Shown here: piece by piece, positions 42,229-50,909 of the stretch | How positions within the stretch are numbered: position 1 is the stretch's first letter | Layout: each line of letters starts with the position of its first letter | Origin: Muribaculaceae bacterium | GTDB taxonomy: Bacteria; Bacteroidota; Bacteroidia; Bacteroidales; Muribaculaceae | Length of the DNA stretch: 64,000 nt | Direction: 5' to 3' | Assembly (NCBI GenBank): GCA_023667015.1 | Contig: JAMPAX010000003.1 | Coordinates: 1 to 64,000, forward strand | Translations under genes and position numbers: made by a program | Notes under the pieces: generated by a model | Databases searched by the model: none | What the model saw: only the letters and a program-made list of their open reading frames with translations | Told to the model about the DNA's origin: nothing

Positions 42229-45000
42229 TCAAATTGTGACGTTCAGTTCCATTCCGAAGTAGGGGTTTGCAGAGCGACGCACGAGCAGTCCATTGCTTCT
42301 GTAGGAGGGTAGCCAATCGAGTATTCGATTGACAAATAGAGCAATGCGAAAGTGCTTCCCAAGCTGTTTTGTTGCTTTCAGGTTGAGATATCCGGCAAAT
42401 GGTATCTTATAGGGTCGGAAGGAGTCTTCGTTGTAGGTCTTTACAAGGTATTGTAAAGCAGGGTCGTCGAGTATTTCTGCATTGTAGGGGTGAAGCTCCC
42501 CATCAGCAGCGTCGAGGTAGTAGTCAGGGATACCATTGATAGGTATGCGGGTGGTCTTTACCTGCCACATGCATTGCAGCGTAGTAGTGATTACCAATCC
42601 CCAGCGAGGTATCTGGGTATCGAACATGAAGTTGGTGTTGACCTGCTCGTTGATACGTCCGTCGCGGTAGTTGTAAAGGCCTACGTATCTGTCGGAGACG
42701 GGTATGCCATCGTAGACGTCGCTGACGGAGGAGTAGAGCATCTGTGAGTTGGAGTAGGTGCTTCGAAACCATGCCCCGGTGACTATCAGCGAGGTGCATA
42801 CGGGTTTCCAACGGGCGGTATTGATTTGCCATTCGATACCTTGTTTATATATACGGGTGCCGTTGGTGGCCATGCGGTAGCCGTCAAGGATTTTGGCATC
42901 TTTCACCGGAATATCGGCTATCGATGGCGGACCGGTGAGCGTAGAGCTGTTGATGCCGGAGCCGTCGTATTTCTTATAGTCGTAGGAGTTATAGATGGTC
43001 TGATAGCGAAAGCCGTCGTTCATGCGTTCCTGAAAGTATGTGACGGAAAGACGATTCCCCTTCCAGGCGAGTGCCAAGCGCACTTCCCATTTATGGTTTC
43101 GCGCGGGCTTGAGGTCGTAGTTGACGGCATCATCTACGTATGTTCGTAATAAGATTAAGGAGTTGTGGGCCGGATCGTTGACGTCGTAATAGTTGAGTTC
43201 GATGATGTCGTTGTAATGTTCCTGCGGATAGAGGTAGTCGATGGTTGGCATCTTGGTGGTCAGTCCGTATCCTCCGGCCAGTGTCAAGACGGGTACGTCT
43301 CTGTCCCCACCGAGTTTGAAGTCCCAGGCGGCATTCAGTCGGGGGTCGAGGTATTGGCGTCCGGCGAGATAGTATTTTTTATTGAGATGAGGGAGCTGGA
43401 TGGAGCGCAGTCCGAGCTGGAGTGAGAGGGTAGATGTCGGGAGGCTCAGCGTCATGCGGTCTTCCACGAAGAAAGAGAGTACGTGGAGCGCGGGAATGTC
43501 GCGGAATGCCCGCGGGCGACTCGTCCATGAGGCGGAAATAGGACGAGTAAGGTCGTAGATTTGTCCGCGACCATAGTTCTTGGAAAGTGTCCATTCGAGG
43601 CCCACTTTGTATTGGTTGTTCATCAGTCCGGCGCTCTGCTGACCGGCTGCTCGAGCTTTAAAGAAGAAGTTGAGGGGGCGACCATCGCTTTCATAGTCAG
43701 CGATATATTCTCCGAGTAGATATTCTCCTTGGTGTTCTCCGGGCGACATGGTGGTGGGAGCTACGCTGGCGCGCTGTGGCGCCACCTGCTTGCGTCGCTT
43801 CAGCCTGTCGATCTGATAACTCAGCGAGGCGTTGACGTTGAAGTCGTCGAATATCATATGGCGGTTGAACAGGAAACTGTAGTCTGTAGTCAATGCCATA
43901 CGGTTGTAGCTCGATTTGTATTCGTCTACTTTCAGATATGACAGATCGGGGTCTACTTTGGTGTTGTCGAAAGATCCGGTGTAGTCCATGCCGATGTTGA
44001 GGTTCTGGTTGAAGCCAGTGCCTTGTGTGCGCATTGTCAGTCGCAGTGAACCGGTCAGTCGTTTGTAGTTCTCAAGATTGTTGCGCGGATCGGACTTGGA
44101 GTCGAGGAAACCAAGGTCGGCATTGAGGACCCAGGGAGATTCCCCCAGCCCGAACCCTTTGCCTGCGGAGAAGAGCTTGCTGTATTCGTCAACCTTAAAG
44201 CGGAAGGAGAGTGGCGTAGATTTGTTGATACGCGTGATCTTGACAATACCCGACGTCAAGTTGCCATACTCTGCGGAGGGTATGCCGCGGACTATCTCTA
44301 CGCTCTGAATATTGTCGGTGGATATCGATCGCATGTCCACACCTTTGTTGGTGATGGCTCGAGCATCGGTGGGTGAGTCGGAGGCTATGCCGACACCCTG
44401 AAGGTTGGCATCGCCATTGATGGGCGCTCCGTCTACCATAAACAGGGTGCCTAACGAAGAGATTGCGTAGTCATCGTTGGAGGTCTTGGCTCCCGTGGCA
44501 CTGAGATTACCGGTTTCGCGGAGGTTAATGGTGTTGGCATGCCCCATGTCCGGATTCTGCGAAATGTTGCCGGGGAGTAGTTCCAAGAGGTCGGTGAATG
44601 ATGTGGGTTGTAGATGGTTCATCGCATCGCGATCTATACGCGAGGAGCTGGTAAGTCCATCGCTCTCTTTGGCGGTGACCGTCACCTCCTGCAGCATATT
44701 AGTCTTCGGTTTCAGTTTTATTGTACGGCGCACGGAAGCAGTCAGACTCAGCGGCGTAGAAAGGTTGTCATAGCCGAGGTATGATACCTTAATGGTATAC
44801 TTACCGGCAGGTACGCGCATCGAAAATCGGCCGTTGTCGTCGGTCATCGCAGAGTGATTTCCCGGCATGAGGAGTACTGCCGCATATGGCAGTGGCTCAG
44901 ACGTTGAGCCGTCTATTACCGACCCCGAGAAGGAGATGTCGGCGGCTATGCAGTGCAAGGAGATTATCGTTAATATGATAACTAAAGTTAGTTTCTTCAT
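42229..45000 (-). CDS. TonB-dependent outer-membrane receptor
   Basis: About 923 residues from ATG 45000 (MKKLTLVIILTI), consistent with a promoter box at 45044-45051. The signal peptide is about 20 residues. A CarboxypepD_reg-like domain (about 22-105) has GSVIDGSTSEPLPYAAV, then the plug domain has RIDRDAMNHLQP and MVDGAPINGDANLQG, and the 22-strand barrel ends in YFGMELNVTI. There is no separate TonB-box evidence beyond the usual N-terminal region. It has no SusD partner and instead heads the DUF4876-DUF6850-M16 operon, so the cargo is probably not a polysaccharide of the SusCD type. Confidence 0.93.
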   Translation of the reverse strand: MKKLTLVIILTIISLHCIAADISFSGSVIDGSTSEPLPYAAVLLMPGNHSAMTDDNGRFSMRVPAGKYTIKVSYLGYDNLSTPLSLTASVRRTIKLKPKTNMLQEVTVTAKESDGLTSSSRIDRDAMNHLQPTSFTDLLELLPGNISQNPDMGHANTINLRETGNLSATGAKTSNDDYAISSLGTLFMVDGAPINGDANLQGVGIASDSPTDARAITNKGVDMRSISTDNIQSVEIVRGIPSAEYGNLTSGIVKITRINKSTPLSFRFKVDEYSKLFSAGKGFGLGESPWVLNADLGFLDSKSDPRNNLENYKRLTGSLRLTMRTQGTGFNQNLNIGMDYTGSFDNTKVDPDLSYLKVDEYKSSYNRMALTTDYSFLFNRHMIFDDFNVNASLSYQIDRLKRRKQVAPQRASVAPTTMSPGEHQGEYLLGEYIADYESDGRPLNFFFKARAAGQQSAGLMNNQYKVGLEWTLSKNYGRGQIYDLTRPISASWTSRPRAFRDIPALHVLSFFVEDRMTLSLPTSTLSLQLGLRSIQLPHLNKKYYLAGRQYLDPRLNAAWDFKLGGDRDVPVLTLAGGYGLTTKMPTIDYLYPQEHYNDIIELNYYDVNDPAHNSLILLRTYVDDAVNYDLKPARNHKWEVRLALAWKGNRLSVTYFQERMNDGFRYQTIYNSYDYKKYDGSGINSSTLTGPPSIADIPVKDAKILDGYRMATNGTRIYKQGIEWQINTARWKPVCTSLIVTGAWFRSTYSNSQMLYSSVSDVYDGIPVSDRYVGLYNYRDGRINEQVNTNFMFDTQIPRWGLVITTTLQCMWQVKTTRIPINGIPDYYLDAADGELHPYNAEILDDPALQYLVKTYNEDSFRPYKIPFAGYLNLKATKQLGKHFRIALFVNRILDWLPSYRSNGLLVRRSANPYFGMELNVTI

Positions 45001-45043
45001 TTTCAAGACATAAAGCGAAAATTTCCGTATTTTCCGCACAATG

Positions 45044-45051
45044 CAAAATTA
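45044..45051 (-). promoter_or_regulatory. -7 box of the TonB-receptor operon
   Basis: The minus strand reads TAATTTTG, about 44 bp upstream of the chosen start. The -33 element is weak, consistent with regulated expression. Confidence 0.65.
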
Positions 45052-45124
45052 GTTTCTTTTGCATCCCTAATCAATACTATCAAAGCGTTATTCTTGCCCG
45101 GCAGAATACTCAGATATGTGTATT

Positions 45125-45153
45125 TTGCATCAGGGACGTTTTCTCTAATTTTG
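45125..45153 (+). promoter_or_regulatory. promoter of secreted paralogue 1
   Basis: TTTTG, 18 bp, TAATTTTG (45146-45153), with a 52-bp leader before the ATG at 45206. Confidence 0.75.
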
Positions 45154-45205
45154 TGTTCATTAAGAATGAACTATAACAAACTCTAAAAAATTAATACTCA
45201 AAAGT

Positions 45206-46984
45206 ATGAAACAAATTTTTACTTTAGCTGCACTCGCCCTGATGGCAGGCAGTGCTTTTGCCGTTGAGTCTGCTTTCCCCTCCTACAGTTGGGGTAAGCT
45301 CTTCGATGGCAATACTTCTGCCGGTGACCAATCTCAGAATGTTGTCGTTGCCGGTGATGGCAATGTATATTGGCATCTGATTGGTGGTACTACTTCCTCT
45401 GCCCGCGATATTTCTTATGGCGGCTCTGTCCTCTTCCAGGGCGCTGAGTATGAGGGTACCTCTCAGAATGGAAACCTCTGTATCCTCAAGACTGACGCTG
45501 AGGGTAATGTACTTTGGAAACTCTATAGCAATAAGGGCAATTTCGCCGGAAATGCAGGGAGAGTCGCCGCTACTTCCGATGGCGGCGCTGTCTTCTCCGC
45601 TAAGGTCAGCGGTTCTGTAGCGGGATCCCTCGGCTCTATCAATCTTGTAGATGCTACCGGTAGGTCTTACCCATACGAGTTCACCCCCAACTCTGATGAT
45701 AAGTACTATTTCCGCGTGCTGGTGGGCCGTATTTCTCCCGAGGGTACCCTTGAGTGGGTAAAGATGCTCGACCCGGAGGTCACTATCGCTTCCGGCAAGT
45801 ACGTAGCCGATGCTGTCGAGACTAATGGTCTCGCTATAGACGCCCAGGATAATATCTATGTGGCCGGTAAATATTGCGTGCCTATGACTCTTATGGGTAC
45901 CAACACCAAGTTCACTCCCCATAACAGTACTTCTTGGGATGGCAACGCACAAGCTAAGCTCGGCGATCTCTACCTGCTTAAGTTTAATATCAATGGTGAG
46001 TACCTCGGCAATGCCGTTACCTCCGGTGTCGTTAGGGATGAGTCTGTAGTAGGTCTGAGCTACGACAACGGCTCACTATATCTACAGTATACTATCGCCA
46101 ACAAGGGCACTAAGGCTACTCAGTCTTTCGGTGGTAAGTCCTACAATGTTGCGGGCGAAATCACTCCGGTAGTAGTGAAGATGGACACCAACTTCACTGC
46201 CTCTTGGATTACTTCCCTGAAGGGTGAAAAGGCCAACAATCAGGTGGCATATCAGAATGCCAATACTTCTATCGTAAATGGCAGCGTATGGGTGACATCC
46301 CAGACTTCCGGCTCTTATTCCGATATGGCTGATGCTTCCAAGGTAGTCACTCCTCAGAGTGCAACTCGCGAGGGCTTACTCATCAAACTGAACGGCGAGA
46401 CAGGCGCTTGGGAGGCCGGTACGCTCAGCGGTGTGGACTACGGCGTAAATCTGACAGGCTATTTCGGCGTGCTCCCCAATTTCCAAAATGATAAGGAGGT
46501 CTACGTCTATGGCTATGGTATGAATTCGCTCGGTATTTTCATGCGTACCTATGATGCTACTACTTTAGTTTCCGACAAGGATAGCCAGGTTGTCCTGACC
46601 ACTTGCGGCGCTATGCCTACCATGCAGTCTGTTGCCTACAATACTAAGGATGGTCTGCTGTATCTGACAGCCCGTAGCAACAATGAGTGGAAAATGCTCG
46701 GCGGTACTTCTATCGCTAAAGGTGCCGGCTGGACTATTCTTACCGCCTGCTACAATATGCCAAAGAACCCCGGCATTTCAAGTGCAGTAGATGCTATCTC
46801 CGGCGATACTCTCACCCTCAGGGGTGGCAGTGGCAAGATAATCGTTGAGGGGAACGAGTCTGCCGTAGCTGTCTACGACCTTTCAGGCCGCAAAGTAGCA
46901 GAAATATCTCCTAATCAGCAGTATGCTGCAGTAGCTCCCGGCATCTACATCGCTGCCGGCCGTAAAGTAATCGTGAGGAATTAG
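45206..46984 (+). CDS. secreted protein of unknown function with a type IX-like sorting tail (paralogue 1)
   Basis: A 592-residue protein with an 18-residue signal peptide ending AFA. The mature part has repeated Asp/Gly-rich strands (GDGNVYWHLIG, NLCILKTDAEGNVLW, KLYSNKGN), giving a beta-propeller-like look. The last 70 residues match the Por_Secre_tail/T9SS type A pattern: VAVYDLSGRKV, then PGIYIAAGRKVIVRN. This predicts export by the type IX system. Codons are biased (GGT, GCT, CTC, ATC) compared with neighbours, which suggests high expression. It has its own promoter. Confidence 0.8.
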   Translation: MKQIFTLAALALMAGSAFAVESAFPSYSWGKLFDGNTSAGDQSQNVVVAGDGNVYWHLIGGTTSSARDISYGGSVLFQGAEYEGTSQNGNLCILKTDAEGNVLWKLYSNKGNFAGNAGRVAATSDGGAVFSAKVSGSVAGSLGSINLVDATGRSYPYEFTPNSDDKYYFRVLVGRISPEGTLEWVKMLDPEVTIASGKYVADAVETNGLAIDAQDNIYVAGKYCVPMTLMGTNTKFTPHNSTSWDGNAQAKLGDLYLLKFNINGEYLGNAVTSGVVRDESVVGLSYDNGSLYLQYTIANKGTKATQSFGGKSYNVAGEITPVVVKMDTNFTASWITSLKGEKANNQVAYQNANTSIVNGSVWVTSQTSGSYSDMADASKVVTPQSATREGLLIKLNGETGAWEAGTLSGVDYGVNLTGYFGVLPNFQNDKEVYVYGYGMNSLGIFMRTYDATTLVSDKDSQVVLTTCGAMPTMQSVAYNTKDGLLYLTARSNNEWKMLGGTSIAKGAGWTILTACYNMPKNPGISSAVDAISGDTLTLRGGSGKIIVEGNESAVAVYDLSGRKVAEISPNQQYAAVAPGIYIAAGRKVIVRN

Positions 46985-47085
46985 GAATGAGGAATTCGGA
47001 ATGAGAAATGGCTATGAGTCTCCAGAACTTCCCAAACTTCCCAATTCTCCCAAACCTCCCATCCATAAACCATAAACCAAAAATT
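46976..47085. repeat. 7-base-period arrays after paralogue 1
   Basis: Two runs: GGAATGA, GGAATTC, GGAATGA from 46985, then a TCCCAAA/CTCCCAA and CATAAAC-type run to about 47080. The first starts within the last codons of the gene. Confidence 0.5.
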
Positions 47086-47114
47086 CCTAAGCCGCGGGGC
47101 TTAGGAATTTTTTT
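47079..47114 (+). terminator. terminator of paralogue 1
   Basis: A 15-bp perfect stem (left arm ending AAGCC, right arm GGCTTAGGAATT) with a four-base loop and T7 following. Confidence 0.85.
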
Positions 47115-47184
47115 ACCCATTCAGGGTTACTGGCCCTACCTTTTTTACTCAATTAAGTGTATTTCCCCGATTGTTTGTAGAGGG

Positions 47185-47192
47185 TAATTTTG
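47185..47192 (+). promoter_or_regulatory. -7 box of secreted paralogue 2
   Basis: TAATTTTG, 33 bp upstream of the ATG at 47225. The same sequence context (…TAATTTTG followed by GCATCGTG) is close to that of paralogue 1, indicating shared regulation. Confidence 0.7.
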
Positions 47193-47224
47193 CATCGTGA
47201 AAACAATCTAAATTTTTATAAAGA

Positions 47225-49120
47225 ATGAAAAAAGTATTACTTTCTGCTCTCTCCTTAGCTATGGCTGCAGTCTCTGTCGTAGCTTCACCCACCCAGCCTA
47301 TTGCTATGTGGGGTAAGCTCTTCGACGGCACCGAAGCTACCCATCCCTACACCGGCAATGCCTCCGCCGGCGATATTGGTGAGAACGTGGTTCTCGGTAA
47401 GGATGGCAACCTCTACTGGCATTTGATTGGCGGCTCCTATGATGGCGCCAAGGATATAATGTTTGGTGGCACGAAGCTCTTCGAGGGTAGCGGCTACGAT
47501 CCCTCAGGAACTTCTCAGAACAATAACCTCTGTGTGCTGAAGACCGACCAGAATGGCAATGTACTCTGGAACCTCCATAGCACTTCCTGCGACTATTCTA
47601 CTAATGAGGGATGTGTAGCTCCGACTACTGATGGCGGTGTATTCTTCTCTGCCAAAATGCGCTGCACCGACTTTGGCACCGACTGCCAATGGGAGGACGT
47701 TACCCTCGTTGATGGTAAAGGTAAGGAGTGGAAGTATAAATGGAACCATACCGCTACCGATACTCGCCGCTATCAGAAGATTCTCGTGGGTCGTCTTGAC
47801 GCAGAGGGCAACCTCCTCTGGGTTAAGTTCCTCGAATGCGACAGAACTCCAGCTAAAGCTGCTTCAGGCAACTATGCTGACTACACTTCTGAGGCTATTA
47901 AGTCTTCAGCTCTCGCTGCCGACAATTCCGACAATTTGTTTATCGGTGGCAACTACCGCAACCCTATGCACATTGAGGGTACAGACGTTGTGCTGACTCC
48001 CCGCAATGTCGCTACTTGGAATGGCGACCCTCAGCAGAGTGTCGGCGATATGTTTATCGTGAAGTTTGATGCCAATGGCAACTATGTCAGCAATCTGACG
48101 ATGACCGGAGCTGCTGATTCCGAGACTATCCTTAACCTTACATACGATGGTGGCACTCTCTATGCTGAAGTTCTTGTTTTCGGCACCGATGGTGCCAAGA
48201 TGACTCTCGCCGATAAGGAGTTGACTCTCGCCGGTGCGTTCACTCCCATCATCGCTGCTCTCAGCTCAGACTTCTCTCCCCGCTGGGTCACAGTCCTCAA
48301 GGGTGAGAAAATCAGTGGCAAATATGGCTTCCAGAACACCGGCCTCACCGTGTGTAACAATGATATATGGTACGTAGGACAGTATGACGGCGTAATCTCC
48401 GACCCCACCAATGCCTTAAACACCTTCACTTCAAATCCTAAGTATCCTTCAGTTCGCGAAGGCTTCCTGCTGAAGCTTAACGCTAAAGACGGTAGTTGGA
48501 TCAAGGGCGTCAGCAGCTCTGAATCTTATCCCAGAACCTTAGGTGCAAACTATAGCTCTATTGTAGGATATTTCAAGGCTATCGCTAATCCTGAACATCC
48601 CGAGAAGGTATACGTATATGGCTATGCTATGAACAATAACCTTGGCATCATCCTTCGAAGCTACGATGCTGAAACTCTCGCTTCTGATCCTGCTACCGGC
48701 GAATGGACTCTCGTGAAGGGTGGTTCAATGCCCATATGTCATAGCATCGCATACGACAGCAAAAATGGCCGTATTTTCATCATGGGTCGTGGCAGAAACA
48801 CCGACTTCACACTCCTCCCCGATATGACCGTGAAGGCCGGCAACAGTTGGGCAGAGCTCTGTGCAGCTTACCAGATGCCCAACGAGTTTATCTCCACAGA
48901 CTCCAAAATCGTAGAGACAGTAGTTGGTACTACTCTCAACATATATGGCATCATCGGAGGTCTCAAGATAGAGAACAACGCAGAGGAAACATCCATAGTA
49001 GAAGTCTACGACATCACCGGCCGCAAAGTAGCCACAGCCGCCGCCCTTAACGGCGAGACTACCATAGTCCTTCCCGCCGGCATCTACATAGCCGCCGGCC
49101 ACAAAGTCAAAGTGAAATAA
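47225..49120 (+). CDS. secreted protein of unknown function with a type IX-like sorting tail (paralogue 2)
   Basis: A 631-residue protein, a tandem paralogue of the preceding gene. Signal peptide 1-20 ends VVA. Shared blocks are WGKLFDG, NLYWHLIGG, NNLCVLKTDQNGNVLW and TTDGGVFFSAK. It carries extra insertions, including a Cys pair (MRCTDFGTDCQ) absent from paralogue 1. The C-terminus (VEVYDITGRKVA ... GIYIAAGHKVKVK) again matches a type IX sorting domain. Codon bias is strong as in paralogue 1. The stop codon sits in a 17-bp palindrome. Confidence 0.8.
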   Translation: MKKVLLSALSLAMAAVSVVASPTQPIAMWGKLFDGTEATHPYTGNASAGDIGENVVLGKDGNLYWHLIGGSYDGAKDIMFGGTKLFEGSGYDPSGTSQNNNLCVLKTDQNGNVLWNLHSTSCDYSTNEGCVAPTTDGGVFFSAKMRCTDFGTDCQWEDVTLVDGKGKEWKYKWNHTATDTRRYQKILVGRLDAEGNLLWVKFLECDRTPAKAASGNYADYTSEAIKSSALAADNSDNLFIGGNYRNPMHIEGTDVVLTPRNVATWNGDPQQSVGDMFIVKFDANGNYVSNLTMTGAADSETILNLTYDGGTLYAEVLVFGTDGAKMTLADKELTLAGAFTPIIAALSSDFSPRWVTVLKGEKISGKYGFQNTGLTVCNNDIWYVGQYDGVISDPTNALNTFTSNPKYPSVREGFLLKLNAKDGSWIKGVSSSESYPRTLGANYSSIVGYFKAIANPEHPEKVYVYGYAMNNNLGIILRSYDAETLASDPATGEWTLVKGGSMPICHSIAYDSKNGRIFIMGRGRNTDFTLLPDMTVKAGNSWAELCAAYQMPNEFISTDSKIVETVVGTTLNIYGIIGGLKIENNAEETSIVEVYDITGRKVATAAALNGETTIVLPAGIYIAAGHKVKVK

Positions 49121-49153
49121 AATCTATAGGCGCAGAGCGCCTATAGATTTTAT
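49117..49153 (+). terminator. 17-bp perfect palindrome containing the stop codon of paralogue 2
   Basis: Arms 49117-49133 and 49137-49153 are exact reverse complements with a 3-base loop; the TAA stop is 49118-49120. The core GGCGC/GCGCC followed by an A/T-rich part with T4 on the plus strand makes it a plausible terminator. Confidence 0.8.
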
Positions 49154-49167
49154 GGTTTATAAGTTAA

Positions 49168-49328
49168 TAAGTAGCTGGTCGATTTAAATTTAAATTTATG
49201 CGCGGGTATTTTTGTGACAGTTTCTTCACTCGAAGAAGGAATAATGCGGGCATTATGACTGATGAGAGAGGAGAAAATGTCCAAAAAGAAAAAGCTGAAA
49301 GTTTGAATTTAAATCGACCATCTATTTA
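49168..49328. mobile_element. 160-bp element with imperfect inverted ends (copy 2)
   Basis: The ends are TAAGTAGCTGGTCGATTTAAA and, on the other strand, TAAATAGATGGTCGATTTAAA. It is an inverted, roughly 80% identical copy of 21904-22063, including the ATAATGC-GCATTAT palindrome. One frame (from about 49212) stays open for about 38 codons (…FTRRRNNAGIMTDER…) but is broken in copy 1, so it is probably a decayed fragment rather than a gene. No target-site duplication is clear here. Like copy 1, it lies between convergent genes. Confidence 0.7.
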
Positions 49329-49358
49329 AGACTTATAAGATATATAATCAAAAGGAGA

Positions 49359-49397
49359 AAAGACTCGGACTTCGACGGGATCGAAGTCTGAGTCTTT
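49359..49397. terminator. terminator between paralogue 2 and the kinase gene
   Basis: A 16-bp stem with one mismatch (AAAGACTC...GACTTCG) with a 7-base loop and A/T flanks suitable for both directions. Confidence 0.7.
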
Positions 49398-49446
49398 ATT
49401 GAAAGGGCGTGAAGAGGGAAGTGCTGAAGGTATCGCCGAAGGACTC

Positions 49447-50757
49447 TTACAAGAAAATCGAAAACAATATTAAGATAACAATAACTACTCCGATACCTAT
49501 ACCCCATTTTATCACCCCCATCTTCTTCTGATCGGATGCTTGAATCTCACGAATCCTTTGGTTGTCGATAGGAGGTTGATGATTTATTGGAGGATTAGGC
49601 TTCCATGAAGAGGAAGTATATGGTCTCTGAGGAGGACGATACGTGGGAGTATGAGGAGTATGAGGAGTATGAGGAGTATGAGGAGTATTGGGAGTTTGGG
49701 GAGTTCTGTGGATATGGGAGAATGGGGACATCCTATTAGGGTGTTGGCCGGAATTACTTATCGGGGGTTGCTGACTTATCGAGGGCTGCTGATTTGGAAA
49801 TCTTATAGGAGATTGCGGGATTATCGGTTGGTCATCAGTAATTACACTGGTGATTTCTATTGTAGAATCGGCATATGGGGACTTTTCGTTCCCGAGAATT
49901 GAGTTGACAAAGTCTTGGACGGTTGGATATCGCTCCTTGCGGCGGAGGGCCATAGCTTTGTTGATAGGAGCAATAAGACCTGCAGGTATCTTTGCCGGGA
50001 AACTTAGTTCCTCTTCATGTCGTTTAGTAGCTTGAGGGGGGATAACTCCGGAAATAGCAAAATATATGGTAGCCCCTAAAGAATATATGTCTGTCTGAGG
50101 GGAGAACTTTCCTACACCATCAGCGTCGTATTGTTCTATAGGTGCGAAGCCGTGGCTAATGCCCGTTGGTGTTGTTGTAGCCTGATTACCCTCGTTATCG
50201 TACTGTTTTGAGAGACCGAAATCAATTAGGATAGCTTTATTGTCGGCCTTGCGGATCATTATATTTGCCGGCTTAACGTCAAGATGGTTTATTCTCTTAT
50301 GATGGACATAATCAAGAGCTGCAGCCACCTCAGAGATATACTTAATTGCAATAGCGGGCGAAACCGGACCATTAGCTCTGACAAGTTCAGAAAGGGAACA
50401 TCCCTCGATGTATTCCATGACATAGTAAGCGGTACAATTTTCTTCAAAAGCGTCATGAATACCGATAATGCCGGGGTGGTCAAATTGAGCGATATTGCGA
50501 GCCTCCTTTACGAACTTAAGTTTAAGTCTATCTACAAATTCGTGATTCGAATTCGTGAAGAGTTTTACTTGAGAAGTTGACTGTTCGCGATTGCAGAAAT
50601 CTTTAGGAAAGAATTCTTTGATTGCTACGAGACGATCAAGAGCAAGATTGGTAGCAAGATATGTGATACCAAACCCGCCCTGGCCGAGAACTTTCTCAAT
50701 TCTGTATGTACCCTGCCGAAGTAATGAACCGATATTTAGACCTTGAGTAAATGCCAT
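49447..50757 (-). CDS. membrane-anchored Hanks-type Ser/Thr protein kinase
   Basis: About 436 residues from ATG 50757 (MAFTQGLNIGS); a longer start would precede the promoter. The kinase domain is about 18-280: glycine loop LGQGGFGITY (residues 24-33), K47 in VAIKEFF, HLDVKPANIMI as catalytic loop (usual R replaced by L before D), and LIDFGLSKQ as DFG. A Pro-rich linker (about 290-400) holds four in-frame PHT repeats, and the C-terminus ends in one transmembrane helix, so the kinase faces the cytoplasm. Substrates are unknown. Confidence 0.93.
   Translation of the reverse strand: MAFTQGLNIGSLLRQGTYRIEKVLGQGGFGITYLATNLALDRLVAIKEFFPKDFCNREQSTSQVKLFTNSNHEFVDRLKLKFVKEARNIAQFDHPGIIGIHDAFEENCTAYYVMEYIEGCSLSELVRANGPVSPAIAIKYISEVAAALDYVHHKRINHLDVKPANIMIRKADNKAILIDFGLSKQYDNEGNQATTTPTGISHGFAPIEQYDADGVGKFSPQTDIYSLGATIYFAISGVIPPQATKRHEEELSFPAKIPAGLIAPINKAMALRRKERYPTVQDFVNSILGNEKSPYADSTIEITSVITDDQPIIPQSPIRFPNQQPSISQQPPISNSGQHPNRMSPFSHIHRTPQTPNTPHTPHTPHTPHTPTYRPPQRPYTSSSWKPNPPINHQPPIDNQRIREIQASDQKKMGVIKWGIGIGVVIVILILFSIFL
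49651..49690. repeat. 9-bp in-frame tandem repeat in the kinase linker
   Basis: ATGAGGAGT is repeated four times perfectly, then a variant ATTGGGAGT. It encodes repeated Pro-His-Thr. Slippage would change linker length without shifting frame. Confidence 0.8.
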
Positions 50758-50807
50758 GATTGAAAAGTAAAAAGGGCTGAAAAACAAAAATCCTTTGGAA
50801 TCAGCTA

Positions 50808-50839
50808 CAAAAATACTCAATCCAAGTAAGATAAACAAA
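50808..50839 (-). promoter_or_regulatory. promoter of the Ser/Thr kinase gene
   Basis: The minus strand reads TTTG, 20 bp, TATTTTTG, with a leader of about 45 bases. It overlaps the nuo terminator stem. Confidence 0.75.
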
Positions 50840-50879
50840 TAAAATAGGGGACACCGATATAGGTGTCCCCTATTTTATT
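50838..50879 (-). terminator. terminator of the atp-nuo run
   Basis: A perfect 18-bp stem (AATAAAATAGGGGACACC / GGTGTCCCCTATTTTATT) with a 6-base loop, 30 bp after the nuoN stop. On the minus strand it precedes A/T-rich sequence. Confidence 0.85.
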
Positions 50880-50909
50880 AAAGTAGTATAATTTGATGTA
50901 GTTGCTAAA

